Made by a program: the position numbers and the translations under genes
Source of the DNA: Solirubrobacter sp963837485
GTDB lineage: Bacteria; Actinomycetota; Thermoleophilia; Solirubrobacterales; Solirubrobacteraceae
Assembly: GCA_963837485.1 (NCBI GenBank)
Contig: CAWINP010000007.1
Coordinates: forward strand, 496,001 to 560,000
DNA length: 64,000 bases
Direction of reading: 5' to 3'
Notes under the pieces: generated by a model
What the model was told of the DNA's origin: nothing
The model's input: the letters and a program-made list of their open reading frames with translations, nothing else
The model's database searches: none
Shown here: positions 1 to 8,093 of the stretch, in pieces
Position numbering within the stretch: position 1 is the first letter of the stretch
Layout: each line of letters starts with the position of its first letter

Positions 1-1241
1 GTCTCCGACCAGGTGTCGCCGGTCGCGGTCACGACGCCGTTGACGGCGTCGTCGACGGCCTTCTCCCTGCCCGGAACGTAGGACCCCTCGTCCTGGTAGC
101 GCTTGCCGGTGCGCGTCGGCAGCGTTCGCACCGTGACCTGCGACCAGCCGGGGACCTTGCCCTTCCACTTCTCCATTCGCTCGTGCTGCTTGTTGCCGAG
201 CTCTTCGATGTACATCGTGGGGATGCCGAGCAGCGCCGGCCCCTCCATCGCGCCGCTGCGCATCCCGATGCTGAGCAGGTCGATCCCGCTCTTGCGCATG
301 TACTCGAACATGCGCAGCTGCGCGATCCGGGTGCTGAGGCCCTTGAACGCCTTGAAGGGCTCCTCGTCCCAGAACTTGATCATGTCGATCGTGTCGGCCG
401 TGATGTCCTTCCCGGGCCGGTCGCCCACGAGCACGGGCCGGCGGCCGGTGTGCTTGAGCAGCTCCTTGAGCTGGCGCACGCCCTGGATGCTCGTATCGAG
501 CTCGGCATGCGCGCCGCCGGACTTCTCCTTCGCGCTGAGCCGGATCCACAGCAGCGCGTACTTCTTGCCGCTCTCGAAGCCCTTCTTGGTGACGAACTCG
601 GCGAGCTGCTCGTCGCTCGGGCCGAGGTCGGCGCCGGTGAACGCGTTGCGTACGGCGGCTTGCGAGGCCCCGGGCTTGGCCTCGTACTTGTTGCCGACCA
701 CGGTCGTGGCGAAGCCCGCGGAGCGCGGCTCGTCGCCGGCGGCGATCCGCAGCGTCGCCCATTTCGTGCCCGGGCCGCCGTCGCCGGTGAGCTCCTTGTA
801 GACGGCCTGGGTGTCCTTGACCTTGACGCGCTTGATGCGCTTCGGAAGGTCCTCGTCCTTGACGCCGCTCTGCTTGAGCGCGGTCGTGTAGAAGGACTCA
901 TAGAGCGCGCTCTGCTCTTCCCGCACGCCCTTGAACTTGTCGTCTTCCTCCTCGAGGATCACCACGCGCAGCGTCGGGTCGAGCGTCAGCGCGGCGCAGA
1001 TCCCGAACATGTCGCCGCTCATGTAGGCGGCCTGGATCACGGTCTTGTTGCGCGCGAGCACCGGCCGCGCCGGCGCAGCGCGAACCATCCGCTGCACGGC
1101 CTGATTGCCGAACTCGCGCTGCAGTCGCAGGATGCCGGCAGGCGTCAGCCTCCCGTCGCGCGCAGGCTCGGCGCGAGGCTGCTCGCGCTGGGGCTCGACC
1201 GGGGCCTTCGTCCGCCGGCGCTCGTCGAGCGCCGGACCCAT
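1..1241 (-). CDS. LQRxxGNxAVxR-tagged protein of unknown function, C-terminus beyond window
   Basis: The open frame runs leftward off the window edge, so about 413 N-terminal codons are visible. I chose ATG at 1241; TTG at 1253 is the only near alternative, and no clear ribosome binding site is seen. Residues 1-38 are rich in Pro, Arg and Glu, followed by LQREFGNQAVQR at residues 40-51. This LQRxxGNxAVxR tag is typical, in my knowledge, of proteins associated with DUF4157 and extracellular contractile injection systems. The following globular part contains KYALLWIRLSAKEK and RRPVLVGDRPGKD, then GMRSGAMEGPALLGIPTMY, which loosely recalls a GT-B glycosyltransferase nucleotide-binding half. I do not recognise the family. 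A second tagged protein lies at 51381-52931. Confidence 0.6.
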   Translation of the reverse strand, partial: MGPALDERRRTKAPVEPQREQPRAEPARDGRLTPAGILRLQREFGNQAVQRMVRAAPARPVLARNKTVIQAAYMSGDMFGICAALTLDPTLRVVILEEEDDKFKGVREEQSALYESFYTTALKQSGVKDEDLPKRIKRVKVKDTQAVYKELTGDGGPGTKWATLRIAAGDEPRSAGFATTVVGNKYEAKPGASQAAVRNAFTGADLGPSDEQLAEFVTKKGFESGKKYALLWIRLSAKEKSGGAHAELDTSIQGVRQLKELLKHTGRRPVLVGDRPGKDITADTIDMIKFWDEEPFKAFKGLSTRIAQLRMFEYMRKSGIDLLSIGMRSGAMEGPALLGIPTMYIEELGNKQHERMEKWKGKVPGWSQVTVRTLPTRTGKRYQDEGSYVPGREKAVDDAVNGVVTATGDTWSE

Positions 1242-1299
1242 GCGGCGATCCAATCGAAGCCGGTTCGCGCGGTCAAGGATCGCTTACTGACAAACCGGA

Positions 1300-2328
1300 T
1301 TACAGCCGCGCGATCACCGCGATCGCCACCTCGGAGGTGCTATGCGCGCCACCGAGGTCTCGCGTGCGGATCCCGTCGCGGATCGTGTCCGCGACGGCTT
1401 GGCGCACGCGCGCTCCTAGATCCGGCCGGCCCAAGTGGTCGAGCAGCATGGCGCCGCTGCCGATCGCGCCGAGCGGGTTGGCGATGCCCTGGCCCGCGAT
1501 GTCCGGAGCCGAACCGTGGACCGGCTCGAACATGCTCGGGAAGCGGCGGTCGGGGTTCAGGTTGGCGCTCGCCGCGAGGCCGAGGCTGCCGGCGAGCGCG
1601 CTGCCGAGGTCTGACAGGATGTCCCCGTGCAGGTTGGACGCGACGACGACGTCGAGCGTCTGCGGGCGCAGGACGAAGCGCGCGGCCATCGCGTCGACGA
1701 GCTCGCTGTCGGTGGACACGTCGGGGTAGTCGTCCTTCACGCGAGCGAAGACCTCGTCCCACAGCACCATCGCGTACTGCTGGGCGTTGGACTTCGTGAC
1801 GCTGGTGAGGTGCCTGCGCGGGCGCGTGCGGGCGAGGTCGAACGCGAAGCGGATGATCCGCTCGCAGCCTCGCTCGGTGAACAGCGACGTCTGGATCGCG
1901 ACCTCGTTTCCGGGGCCGCGGGCGGCGAGCTGGCGGCCGCCGAGGCCGGCGTACTCGCCCTCGCTGTTCTCGCGCACGACGATCCAGTCGAGGCTCGGGT
2001 CGCGGTTGAGGCCCTCGTAGAACTTGACGGGACGCACATTCGCCCACTGGTCGAAGCCCTGGCAGATCGCGAGCCGCAGGCCCCAGAGCGTGATGTGGTC
2101 GGGGACGTCGCGCGAGCCGACGGCGCCGAAGTAGATCGCGTCGAAGCGCTGCAGCGTCTCGAGCGCGCCCTCGGGCAGCATGCGCCCGTGCTCGAGGTAG
2201 TAGTCCGAGCCCCACGGGAACGTGGTCACGTCGATCTCGGCGACCTCGCCGAGCACGCGCAGGCCGGCGTCGAGGACCTCGCCGCCGATGCCGTCTCCGG
2301 GAATGGCGGCGATGTGGAAGGGCGGCAT
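1300..2328 (-). CDS. Tartrate / D-malate dehydrogenase (decarboxylating), isopropylmalate dehydrogenase family
   Basis: This 342-residue cytoplasmic enzyme belongs to the beta-decarboxylating dehydrogenases, which use NAD and a divalent metal to oxidise and decarboxylate 2-hydroxy diacids. The N-terminus has the family IPGDGIG motif. VVRENSEGEYAG is the substrate-loop region, SNLHGDILSDLG carries metal-binding aspartates, and EPVHGSAPDIAGQGIANP is the nucleotide-binding segment. ENSEGEY and the overall length fit the tartrate/D-malate branch better than LeuB or isocitrate dehydrogenase; the exact substrate is an inference. ATG at 2328 begins MPPFHIAAIPGDG. The open frame continues upstream but that part is low-complexity shadow. 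It is divergent from the enoyl-CoA hydratase gene, with only 27 bases between starts. Confidence 0.85.
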   Translation of the reverse strand: MPPFHIAAIPGDGIGGEVLDAGLRVLGEVAEIDVTTFPWGSDYYLEHGRMLPEGALETLQRFDAIYFGAVGSRDVPDHITLWGLRLAICQGFDQWANVRPVKFYEGLNRDPSLDWIVVRENSEGEYAGLGGRQLAARGPGNEVAIQTSLFTERGCERIIRFAFDLARTRPRRHLTSVTKSNAQQYAMVLWDEVFARVKDDYPDVSTDSELVDAMAARFVLRPQTLDVVVASNLHGDILSDLGSALAGSLGLAASANLNPDRRFPSMFEPVHGSAPDIAGQGIANPLGAIGSGAMLLDHLGRPDLGARVRQAVADTIRDGIRTRDLGGAHSTSEVAIAVIARL

Positions 2329-2355
2329 GGGCGGGATCGTAGATAGGCTCGTGTC

Positions 2356-3123
2356 GTGACACCGGTCCGCACCGAGCGCGCCGGAGACCTGGCGATCCTG
2401 ACGTTCGACTCGCCTCCGCTGAACCTGTTCGACGCCGCGCTGATCGCGGGGCTCGAAGCGGCCGCCGGCTCGCTCGAGGACGCCCGCGCGCTGCTGATCC
2501 GCGCGCAGGGCTCGGTCGTCTCGGCGGGCGTCGACGTCGCGGTCTTCGACGGGCTGTCGCCGCGCGCGGCGTCGGCGCTGTTCAACCGCCTGCTCGACGT
2601 CGTCGCGCGCGTCGAGTCGCTGCCGTTCCCCGTCGTGTTCGCCGCGCACGGGCTGTGCCTGACGGCGGCGTTCGAGCTGGCGCTGGCCTCGGACATCATC
2701 CTCGCCGCGGAGTCCGCCCACTTCGGGCTGGTGGAGGCGGTGATCGGGATCACGCCCGCGATGGGCGGGACGCAGCGGCTCGCCGAGCGCGCCGGCTCCG
2801 GGCGCGCGCGGGAGCTCGTGATGACCGGCGACCTGTTCTCCGCGTCCGAGCTCGAGCGCTGGAACGTCGTCAATCGCGTGCTGCCGGACGCCGGGTTCGC
2901 GGACGCGTGCCTGGCCTTCGCCGAGCGGCTCGCGACCGGGCCCACGCGCGCGCACGCGGCGACCAAGCACATCGTGCGCGCGTATTTGAGCTCGGGCGTC
3001 AAGGGCGCGGACTCGGTGGTCGCGGACGCGGTGGCCGAGCTGTTCGAGACCGAGGACACGCGCGGGGCGATCCGCTCGTTCCTGGAGCACGGACCGGGGA
3101 GCGCGTCATTCCGCGGGCGCTGA
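2356..3123 (+). CDS. Enoyl-CoA hydratase/isomerase family protein
   Basis: This 255-residue crotonase-fold protein starts with GTG. It shows the family order: SPPLNLFD near the N-terminus, the CoA-binding region around SAGVDVAVF, the oxyanion-hole segment AAHGLCLTAAFELALASDII, and AHFGLVEAVIGITPAMGGTQRL. The position of the usual first catalytic Glu is occupied by FGLVEA and the second region by ITPAMGGTQRL, so a true hydratase is not certain; isomerases and acyl-CoA hydrolases share the fold. The gene faces away from the tartrate/D-malate dehydrogenase and overlaps the start of the downstream ThuA-like gene by 16 bases, which suggests translational coupling. Confidence 0.85.
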   Translation: MTPVRTERAGDLAILTFDSPPLNLFDAALIAGLEAAAGSLEDARALLIRAQGSVVSAGVDVAVFDGLSPRAASALFNRLLDVVARVESLPFPVVFAAHGLCLTAAFELALASDIILAAESAHFGLVEAVIGITPAMGGTQRLAERAGSGRARELVMTGDLFSASELERWNVVNRVLPDAGFADACLAFAERLATGPTRAHAATKHIVRAYLSSGVKGADSVVADAVAELFETEDTRGAIRSFLEHGPGSASFRGR

Positions 3124-3806
3124 TCGGCTGCCTGGTCGCGCTCCTGCTCGTTCCCGCCGGCGCGGACGCGCGCGTGCTCGTCTTCACGAAGACGACGGGG
3201 TTCCGGCACGACTCGATCCCGGCCGGCGTGGCGGCGCTGTCCAAGCTGGGCTTCGCGGTGACCGCAACCGATCGCTGGCCGCGGCGGCTGTCGCGCTACG
3301 AGGCGGTCGTGTTCCTCTCGACCACGGGCGATCCGCTCCCGCGGGCCTCGCAGCGGCGGGCCCTGCAGCGCTACATGGCGGGCGGCGGCGGGTTCCTCGG
3401 GATCCACGCGGCGGCCGACGCGGGCTACTCGTGGCCGTGGTATCGCGGGCTGGTCGGCGCGACGTTCAAGCGCCACGACCCGGGGACGCCGTCGGCGGTG
3501 GTGACCGTCGTCGACGGCTCGAGCGCGGCGACGAGCGGGCTCCCGCGCTTATGGACGCGGTCGGACGAGTGGTATGAGTTCCGCGACGACCCGACGCCGC
3601 GGGTGCACGTGCTCCTGAGCGTGTTCGGCCACCCGATCGCGTGGTGTCACCGCTACGGCGGCGGCCGCGCGGTCTACACCGGGATGGGGCACACGATCGC
3701 GTCGTTCTCCGAGCCGCGGTTCCGGCGTCACCTGCGCGGCGCGCTGCGGATGGCGGCCGGGCGGGCGAGCTTCAACTGCGGCGTCAGCGGCGCCGCGGTC
3801 CGGTAG
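3108..3806 (+). CDS. Secreted ThuA-like domain protein
   Basis: About 232 residues. A hydrophobic signal segment (ALIGCLVALLLVPAGADA) is followed by a ThuA-like glutamine-amidotransferase fold: RVLVFTKTTGFRHDSIP, YEAVVFLSTTGD, GGGGFLGIHAAADAGY, YRGLVGATFKRHDP, and YTGMGHTIASF near the end. ThuA domains occur in secreted sugar-metabolism proteins, and the biochemical role is not established. The start is unusual: no ATG, GTG or TTG lies in frame near the signal peptide. ATT at 3108 has a GGGGAG ribosome binding site about six bases upstream; CTG at 3120 is the alternative. The 3' end overlaps the convergent mftF gene by 79 bases. Confidence 0.75.
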   Translation: MPRALIGCLVALLLVPAGADARVLVFTKTTGFRHDSIPAGVAALSKLGFAVTATDRWPRRLSRYEAVVFLSTTGDPLPRASQRRALQRYMAGGGGFLGIHAAADAGYSWPWYRGLVGATFKRHDPGTPSAVVTVVDGSSAATSGLPRLWTRSDEWYEFRDDPTPRVHVLLSVFGHPIAWCHRYGGGRAVYTGMGHTIASFSEPRFRRHLRGALRMAAGRASFNCGVSGAAVR

Positions 3807-5005
3807 CGGATCGCCCCCGCGACCACGCCGGCGCGGTACGCGGGGTGGCCTCTCACGATGCCCGCGGCCGTGTCGAGCGTCGCGCGGACGACAAGCCCGG
3901 GCGCGAGCCGGACGGGCACGCCGAGCGCGCGCAGGCTGCGCGCGAGCAGCACCGTCTGGCCGGCGAGCAGCAGCGCCGCGGCACGCTTCCTGCGCGCCGC
4001 GAGCAGAACCAGGACCGCGGTGGGGACAGGCGCGAGGACGAACGGCGCCAGCCGCCCGGGGTGGCGCTTGGCGAGCGGAGCCGCCGAGGTGCCATAGCGG
4101 AACCGCCGCACGAGCAGGTCGGGGTCGAGCGCCGCGGCGAGACGGGCCGACGTCGCACCCCCCGCGCGGGCCCGGCGGGGCCTGGCGTGCGCGACGGCGA
4201 CGCGCGGGTCGTAGCGGATCCGCCAGCCGCGGTCGTGGAGGCGCCACACGAGGTCGACGTCCTCGCCGTAGCGCAGCGCCTCGTCGAAGCCGCCCAGCGC
4301 GGCCCGGCGCACGATCAGCGCGGCGCTGGGCACGTACGGCACCCGCCCGCCCGGGGCCACTCCGGCGGGACTCGTGCCCATGTCGAGCGCGGGATCGAGC
4401 ACGCGCGGGGCGACCGCGGCGACGCGCGCATCGTCGAAGTGGCCGGCGAGCTCGCCGACCCAGCCCGGCGGCGCCACGCAGTCGCTGTCCAGGAACGCGA
4501 CGAGCTCCGAGCCGACCTGCGCGAGCGCCGCGTTGCGAGCGGCGGCCGGCCCGCCCGGCGCCGGCCGGCGAAGCACCCGCGCGCCATGGCGCGCGCAGAC
4601 CGCCGCGATCGCGCCGCCGTCGCGCGAGCCGTCGTCGACGACAAGCACGCGAGGTGCGCGGCCGGCCGCCACGCCACCGCCACGCATTGCAGCCACGCCG
4701 CCGCCACGCGCGGCCGCCACGCCGCCGCCGCCCGCGGCGTCGCCCGCCAGGGCGACGAGGCAGCGGTCCAGCTCGGCGGGGCGGTCGCGGACGGGGATCA
4801 CGATCGTGGCGTCGGGGTTCTGCGCGCGCGGGGGGAGCGGATGGGCCAGGCCCGCGTCGATCAGCCGGCGCGCGAGCGCGGGCGGTGGCGCGTGGAGCGC
4901 GGCGGCTCCCGCGTCGGTGAGCCGCAGCACGCGGCCGCCGGCGCCGGCGAGCACCCGGCCGCCGTCGTACAGGCGGACGCGCTCGTCGAGCACGACCCGG
5001 GTCAT
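3728..5005 (-). CDS. mftF: Mycofactocin glycosyltransferase MftF (copy 1)
   Basis: This 425-residue GT2 enzyme would extend the beta-glucan tail of mycofactocin. The GT-A core is visible: ATIVIPVRDRPAEL, VLVVDDGSRDGG, AARNAAL, LVAFLDSDCVAP (the DxD motif), RVPYVPSAALIVRR, and FDEALRYGEDVDLVWRL with the acidic catalytic region. FRYGTSAAPLAKRHPG is characteristic of MftF, followed by hydrophobic C-terminal helices. It differs from canonical MftF in two places: three GGGVAAxR repeats sit between the first two strands, and the stretch after RVLDP is shortened. It is the last gene of the minus-strand cluster; its ATG overlaps the SDR stop as ATGA. Confidence 0.85.
   Translation of the reverse strand: MTRVVLDERVRLYDGGRVLAGAGGRVLRLTDAGAAALHAPPPALARRLIDAGLAHPLPPRAQNPDATIVIPVRDRPAELDRCLVALAGDAAGGGGVAAARGGGVAAMRGGGVAAGRAPRVLVVDDGSRDGGAIAAVCARHGARVLRRPAPGGPAAARNAALAQVGSELVAFLDSDCVAPPGWVGELAGHFDDARVAAVAPRVLDPALDMGTSPAGVAPGGRVPYVPSAALIVRRAALGGFDEALRYGEDVDLVWRLHDRGWRIRYDPRVAVAHARPRRARAGGATSARLAAALDPDLLVRRFRYGTSAAPLAKRHPGRLAPFVLAPVPTAVLVLLAARRKRAAALLLAGQTVLLARSLRALGVPVRLAPGLVVRATLDTAAGIVRGHPAYRAGVVAGAIRYRTAAPLTPQLKLARPAAIRSAPRR
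4665..4736 (-). repeat. Three in-frame 24-bp tandem repeats in mftF copy 1
   Basis: Three units occupy 4665-4688, 4689-4712 and 4713-4736. On the coding strand they encode GGGVAAAR, GGGVAAMR and GGGVAAGR. They lie in the loop between the first GT-A strand (TIVIPVRD) and the VLVVDDGS strand, so they extend a surface loop without breaking the frame. Units differ by a few bases, which argues against a very recent expansion. Confidence 0.85.
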
Positions 5006-5865
5006 ACCGACATGCCGCCGTCGTAGGCCAGGTCCGCGCCCGTCGTGCCGCGCCCGCCGGGTCCGGCCAACCAGGCGATGAACGCGGCGATCTCCTCCGG
5101 CTCGAGCAGGCGCTCGAGCGGCACCTGATCGGCGAACGCGGCGGCGGACTCGAGCCCGTACAGGCGCGCGCTCTCACCGAGCATCGCGGTCCGCGTCGGG
5201 CCCGGGCTGACCGCGTTGGCGGTGATTCCGGTCCCGCGCAGGTCGGCCGCCAGCGCGCGGATCAGCCCGGTGACGCCCGCCTTGGCGGCGCAATAGGCGG
5301 CCAGGCCGGGGAGCCCGCGCGTCGCCCCCGCCGAGGCGACGGCGATGAAGCGCCCGTCGCGCGGCGCCGGCCTGCGCAGGAGCGCGGGCACGGCCACGCG
5401 AGCCGCGGCGACGACCGCGAGCAGGTCGACCTCGAGCACGGCGTCGACCTCGGCGGCCGGCATCTCCCACAGCGGCGTCCCTCCTGCGATCACGCCCGCG
5501 ACGGCGATGAACGCGTCGAGGCCGTCGAAGCGCTCCTCGGCGATCTCGACCGCCTCCCTCAGCACGTCCTCGTCGGCGGCGTCGCCGGCGAGCGTCTCGA
5601 CGCGGTCGCGCGCGAGCGCGTGCAGCTCGTCCGCGCTCGCGAGCGGATACGGCAGTCGCTCGTCATCGGCCGCGCGATCGACGGCCACGACCCCCCACCC
5701 GGCGCGCACCAGCTCCAGCACGGTCGCGGCGCCGATCCCGCGCGCGGCGCCCGTCACGATCGCCACGCGCTTGGGCGGCACACCGCGCGGCGCACGCCGA
5801 GCCAGCGGCTGGGCCCGGGTCCGCGCCCGCCGCGCGCGCTTGAGCCGCGTCGACGCCGTGCTCAC
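5002..5865 (-). CDS. Mycofactocin-coupled SDR family oxidoreductase
   Basis: This 287-residue short-chain dehydrogenase has TGAARGIG at residues 38-45 and the catalytic YCAAK. Between the second strand (VVAVDRAADDERLP) and the third it carries an extra stretch, YPLASADELHAL. Such an insertion near the NAD ribose site is the hallmark of mycofactocin-dependent SDRs, in which the nicotinamide is buried and mycofactocin re-oxidises it. Its position between mftE and mftF supports this. GTG at 5865 is favoured by GGGAGG six bases upstream; GTG at 5781 would remove a very basic 28-residue tail. The alcohol or aldehyde substrate is unknown. Confidence 0.85.
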   Translation of the reverse strand: MSTASTRLKRARRARTRAQPLARRAPRGVPPKRVAIVTGAARGIGAATVLELVRAGWGVVAVDRAADDERLPYPLASADELHALARDRVETLAGDAADEDVLREAVEIAEERFDGLDAFIAVAGVIAGGTPLWEMPAAEVDAVLEVDLLAVVAAARVAVPALLRRPAPRDGRFIAVASAGATRGLPGLAAYCAAKAGVTGLIRALAADLRGTGITANAVSPGPTRTAMLGESARLYGLESAAAFADQVPLERLLEPEEIAAFIAWLAGPGGRGTTGADLAYDGGMSV

Positions 5866-5935
5866 GCCGCGCCTCCCGCGCCGGGACGCCTCGCCGCACG
5901 CACGCGCGTCGCTCGGCGCCGCGGCGCCGCGCGCC

Positions 5936-6562
5936 TCACCGCGCGACCTCGGCGCCGAGCCAGGCGCCCACGAACGCCTCGAGCTCCGCCACCGCCCGAT
6001 CGAGCAGTGCGCGGCCCTCCGCCGCCGAGGCTCCGGTCGGGTCGCCGAGCACGCCGTTGGGGCTTACCGCGCGCACGCCCTCGCGCCGCAGTCGCGGCAT
6101 CAGGGTCGCGATGTCCTCGGTGCAGCCGGGCTCGGCCAGGTCCATCCGCACCGCCGCGGGAGCGAGCGCCAGCATCAGCGACGTCTCCGTGCGCCCCGCG
6201 TGGGCGTCGCCGCCGAAGCGCGGGCTCCACGCCCGCGCGTCGCGGCCCTCGAAGCGCAGGTACTCGATGGCGCGACCGACCGGGGCGGCGTTCCCGCCGT
6301 GCGTGCTGACGAACAGCACGTGCTCGTAGGAGTCGCAGGCGGAGCGGCCGAGCTCGATCAGCACGCGTTGCGTGACCGGCCCTCCGATCGAGAGCGTGCC
6401 CGTGAACCCCGCGTGCTCGCCGCTGGAGCCGAAGCACAGCGGCGGCGCGGCGACGGCGCCGACCAGCCGGGCCACCAGCGCAACCGCGATGTCGGTGTCC
6501 GTGGTCAACGGCAGGTGCGGTCCGTGCTGCTCGGTGGCGCCGACGGGGACCGCCAGCAGCAT
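5936..6562 (-). CDS. mftE: Mycofactocin precursor peptide peptidase MftE
   Basis: This 208-residue creatininase-family metallopeptidase releases the modified C-terminal Val-Tyr dipeptide product from MftA after MftC has acted. The N-terminus gives PVGATEQHGPHLPL, with TEQHG and a following DTDIA contributing metal ligands, and further on THGGNAA and GGDAHAGRTETS, all creatininase-family motifs. The start overlaps the mftC stop by one base (TGATG), which implies translational coupling. Length is slightly below that of typical MftE proteins (about 230-250 residues), and a few N-terminal residues may be missing if an upstream start is used. Confidence 0.9.
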   Translation of the reverse strand: MLLAVPVGATEQHGPHLPLTTDTDIAVALVARLVGAVAAPPLCFGSSGEHAGFTGTLSIGGPVTQRVLIELGRSACDSYEHVLFVSTHGGNAAPVGRAIEYLRFEGRDARAWSPRFGGDAHAGRTETSLMLALAPAAVRMDLAEPGCTEDIATLMPRLRREGVRAVSPNGVLGDPTGASAAEGRALLDRAVAELEAFVGAWLGAEVAR

Positions 6563-7662
6563 CAGCTGACCGGGCGCTCATCGCAGAGCCGCACGCGCGA
6601 GTGGTCGCCGCGCGGCCGCGGGGGTCTGCGCTCGCGCACGGCCAGCGCCGCCTCCCCGTGCCCGAGCACGCACTCCGGATCCGGCCCGTCCAGCGGGAGC
6701 CCGGTGAAGTGCTTGGCCGCCATGCAGCCGCCGCGGCACGAGTCGTAGAACGAGCAGCTCCCGCACGCGCCGCCGCCCGACGGCGACCGCAGCCGCGCGA
6801 ACAGCGACGACTCGCGCCACACGCCGGCGAACCCGCCGGGCGACCGCACGTTGCCGGCCAGGAACTCGTCATGGATCGCGAACGGGCACGCGTAGACGTC
6901 GCCGATCGGGTCGATCAGGCAGACCACGCGGCCGGCGCCGCACATCCCGAGACCCGGCAGCGACTCGCCGAACGCCGACAGGTGGAAGAACGAGTCGCCG
7001 GTCAGGACCTGCTCGCCATGCGCCAGCAGCCACGAGTACACCTCGCGCTGCTGCGCCGCCGTCGGATGCAGCTCGTCCCACACGTCCACCGCGCGGCCCG
7101 ACGGCCGCAGCCGCGTCAGCCGCAGCACCGCCCCGAACGAGTCGGCGAGCGCGTTGAACGCGTCGAGCTGCCCCGCGTTCTCCCGCGTGACGACGACCGA
7201 GAGCTTGAACCCCGTCCCGGCGAGCAGCTCCATCGCGCGCGTCGCCATCGCGTACGAGCCCGCGCCGCGCACGCGGTCGTTGACCTCGGCCGTCGCGCCG
7301 TCGAGCGAGATCTGCACGTCGACGTAGTCGCTCGCGGCGAGCCACGCCGCGCGCTCGGGCGTGATCCGGCTGCCGTTGGTCGAGAACTTCACACCCACGT
7401 GGTGGGCCGTGGCGTACTCGACCAGTTCCCAGAAGTCGCGGCGGACGGTCGGCTCGCCGCCGCCGATGTTCACGTAGAAGACCTGCATGCGCTCGAGCTC
7501 GTCGATCACCGCGCGGCACTCGGCGCTCGTCAGCTCGCGCGGGTCGCGCCGGCCCGAGCTCGACAGGCAGTGCACGCACGCGAGGTTGCACGCGTAGGTC
7601 AGCTCCCACGTCAGGCAGATCGGCGCGTCCAGCCCCGCCTCGAACTCGTCGATGAGCCTCAT
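6562..7662 (-). CDS. mftC: Mycofactocin radical SAM maturase MftC
   Basis: This 366-residue radical SAM/SPASM enzyme oxidatively decarboxylates the C-terminal Tyr of MftA and then cyclises Val-Tyr. The SAM cluster motif is CNLACVHC near residue 25 (CxxxCxxC). YVNIGGGEPTVR follows, and KFSTNG and DVQISLDGA are conserved radical-SAM strands. The C-terminal auxiliary-cluster region has cysteines in MCGAGR, DVYACPF, ACGSCSFYDSCRGGC and ECVLG. The start overlaps the mftB stop as ATGA. A stretch rich in Arg and Pro after GEAALAVRERR forms a short tail. Confidence 0.95.
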   Translation of the reverse strand: MRLIDEFEAGLDAPICLTWELTYACNLACVHCLSSSGRRDPRELTSAECRAVIDELERMQVFYVNIGGGEPTVRRDFWELVEYATAHHVGVKFSTNGSRITPERAAWLAASDYVDVQISLDGATAEVNDRVRGAGSYAMATRAMELLAGTGFKLSVVVTRENAGQLDAFNALADSFGAVLRLTRLRPSGRAVDVWDELHPTAAQQREVYSWLLAHGEQVLTGDSFFHLSAFGESLPGLGMCGAGRVVCLIDPIGDVYACPFAIHDEFLAGNVRSPGGFAGVWRESSLFARLRSPSGGGACGSCSFYDSCRGGCMAAKHFTGLPLDGPDPECVLGHGEAALAVRERRPPRPRGDHSRVRLCDERPVS

Positions 7663-7925
7663 CGCGCGCGGATCATGTCGGTGTCCGCGAGCGTCGCGAG
7701 CGCCTGCTCGTACTCCGCGAGCCGCGCTTCCGGCACGCCGGCGTGCCGGCAGGCGGCCAGCGCGCTCGGCTCGTCCGCGAGCGACTCGACGACGCGCAGC
7801 AGGCGCGGGCTCTTCAGGAACGAGAGCCGGCGAGTGCCGAAGTGGTAGGCGAGCGCCCCGAAGCGCTCAGGCCGCAGCGAGACCTGCGGCGACAGCGCCC
7901 ACGGGCGCTCGAGCTCGAAGGCCAC
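7659..7925 (-). CDS. mftB: Mycofactocin peptide chaperone MftB
   Basis: This 88-residue protein is a RiPP recognition element that binds the MftA leader and delivers it to MftC. The sequence follows the MftB pattern: PWALSPQVSLRPERFGALAYHFGTRRL at the N-terminus (a winged-helix strand region), then LSFLKSPRLLRVVESL and a C-terminal helix. It begins with GTG at 7925, five bases beyond the mftA stop, and ends in an ATGA overlap with mftC. It is too small for confident assignment alone, but the position between MftA and MftC makes the call firm. Confidence 0.92.
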   Translation of the reverse strand: MAFELERPWALSPQVSLRPERFGALAYHFGTRRLSFLKSPRLLRVVESLADEPSALAACRHAGVPEARLAEYEQALATLADTDMIRAR

Positions 7926-7929
7926 CGGC

Positions 7930-8064
7930 TCAGTAGACGCCGCACATGCCGTCGATCGAGACGTCCTCGACGAGCAGCTCGCCCTCGACCAGCTCGCCGT
8001 CCTCGACGGGCTCCGGCTCCGGGGCCGGAGGCACCTCGGTCACCGTGGGCGTGGGATCCGGCAT
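7930..8064 (-). CDS. mftA: Mycofactocin precursor peptide MftA
   Basis: This 44-residue peptide ends in IDGMCGVY, the conserved core of mycofactocin precursors, in which the last Val-Tyr pair becomes the redox cofactor. The leader is acidic and proline-rich (PAPEPEPVEDGELVEGEL). ATG at 8064 follows a strong AGGAGGAAG ribosome binding site (read on the minus strand, about five bases upstream). Only 29 bases separate it from the divergent mftF-like gene, so the mftA promoter must overlap the start of that gene. It is first in the mftA-B-C-E-SDR-F order. Confidence 0.95.
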   Translation of the reverse strand: MPDPTPTVTEVPPAPEPEPVEDGELVEGELLVEDVSIDGMCGVY

Positions 8065-8093
8065 GGGACTTCCTCCTCGCTCCGATCGTCAGA

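Noticed and set aside
4665..4736. CRISPR-like array in the repeated GC-rich segment
   Set aside because: Units are contiguous, 24 bp, without spacers, and encode a protein loop.
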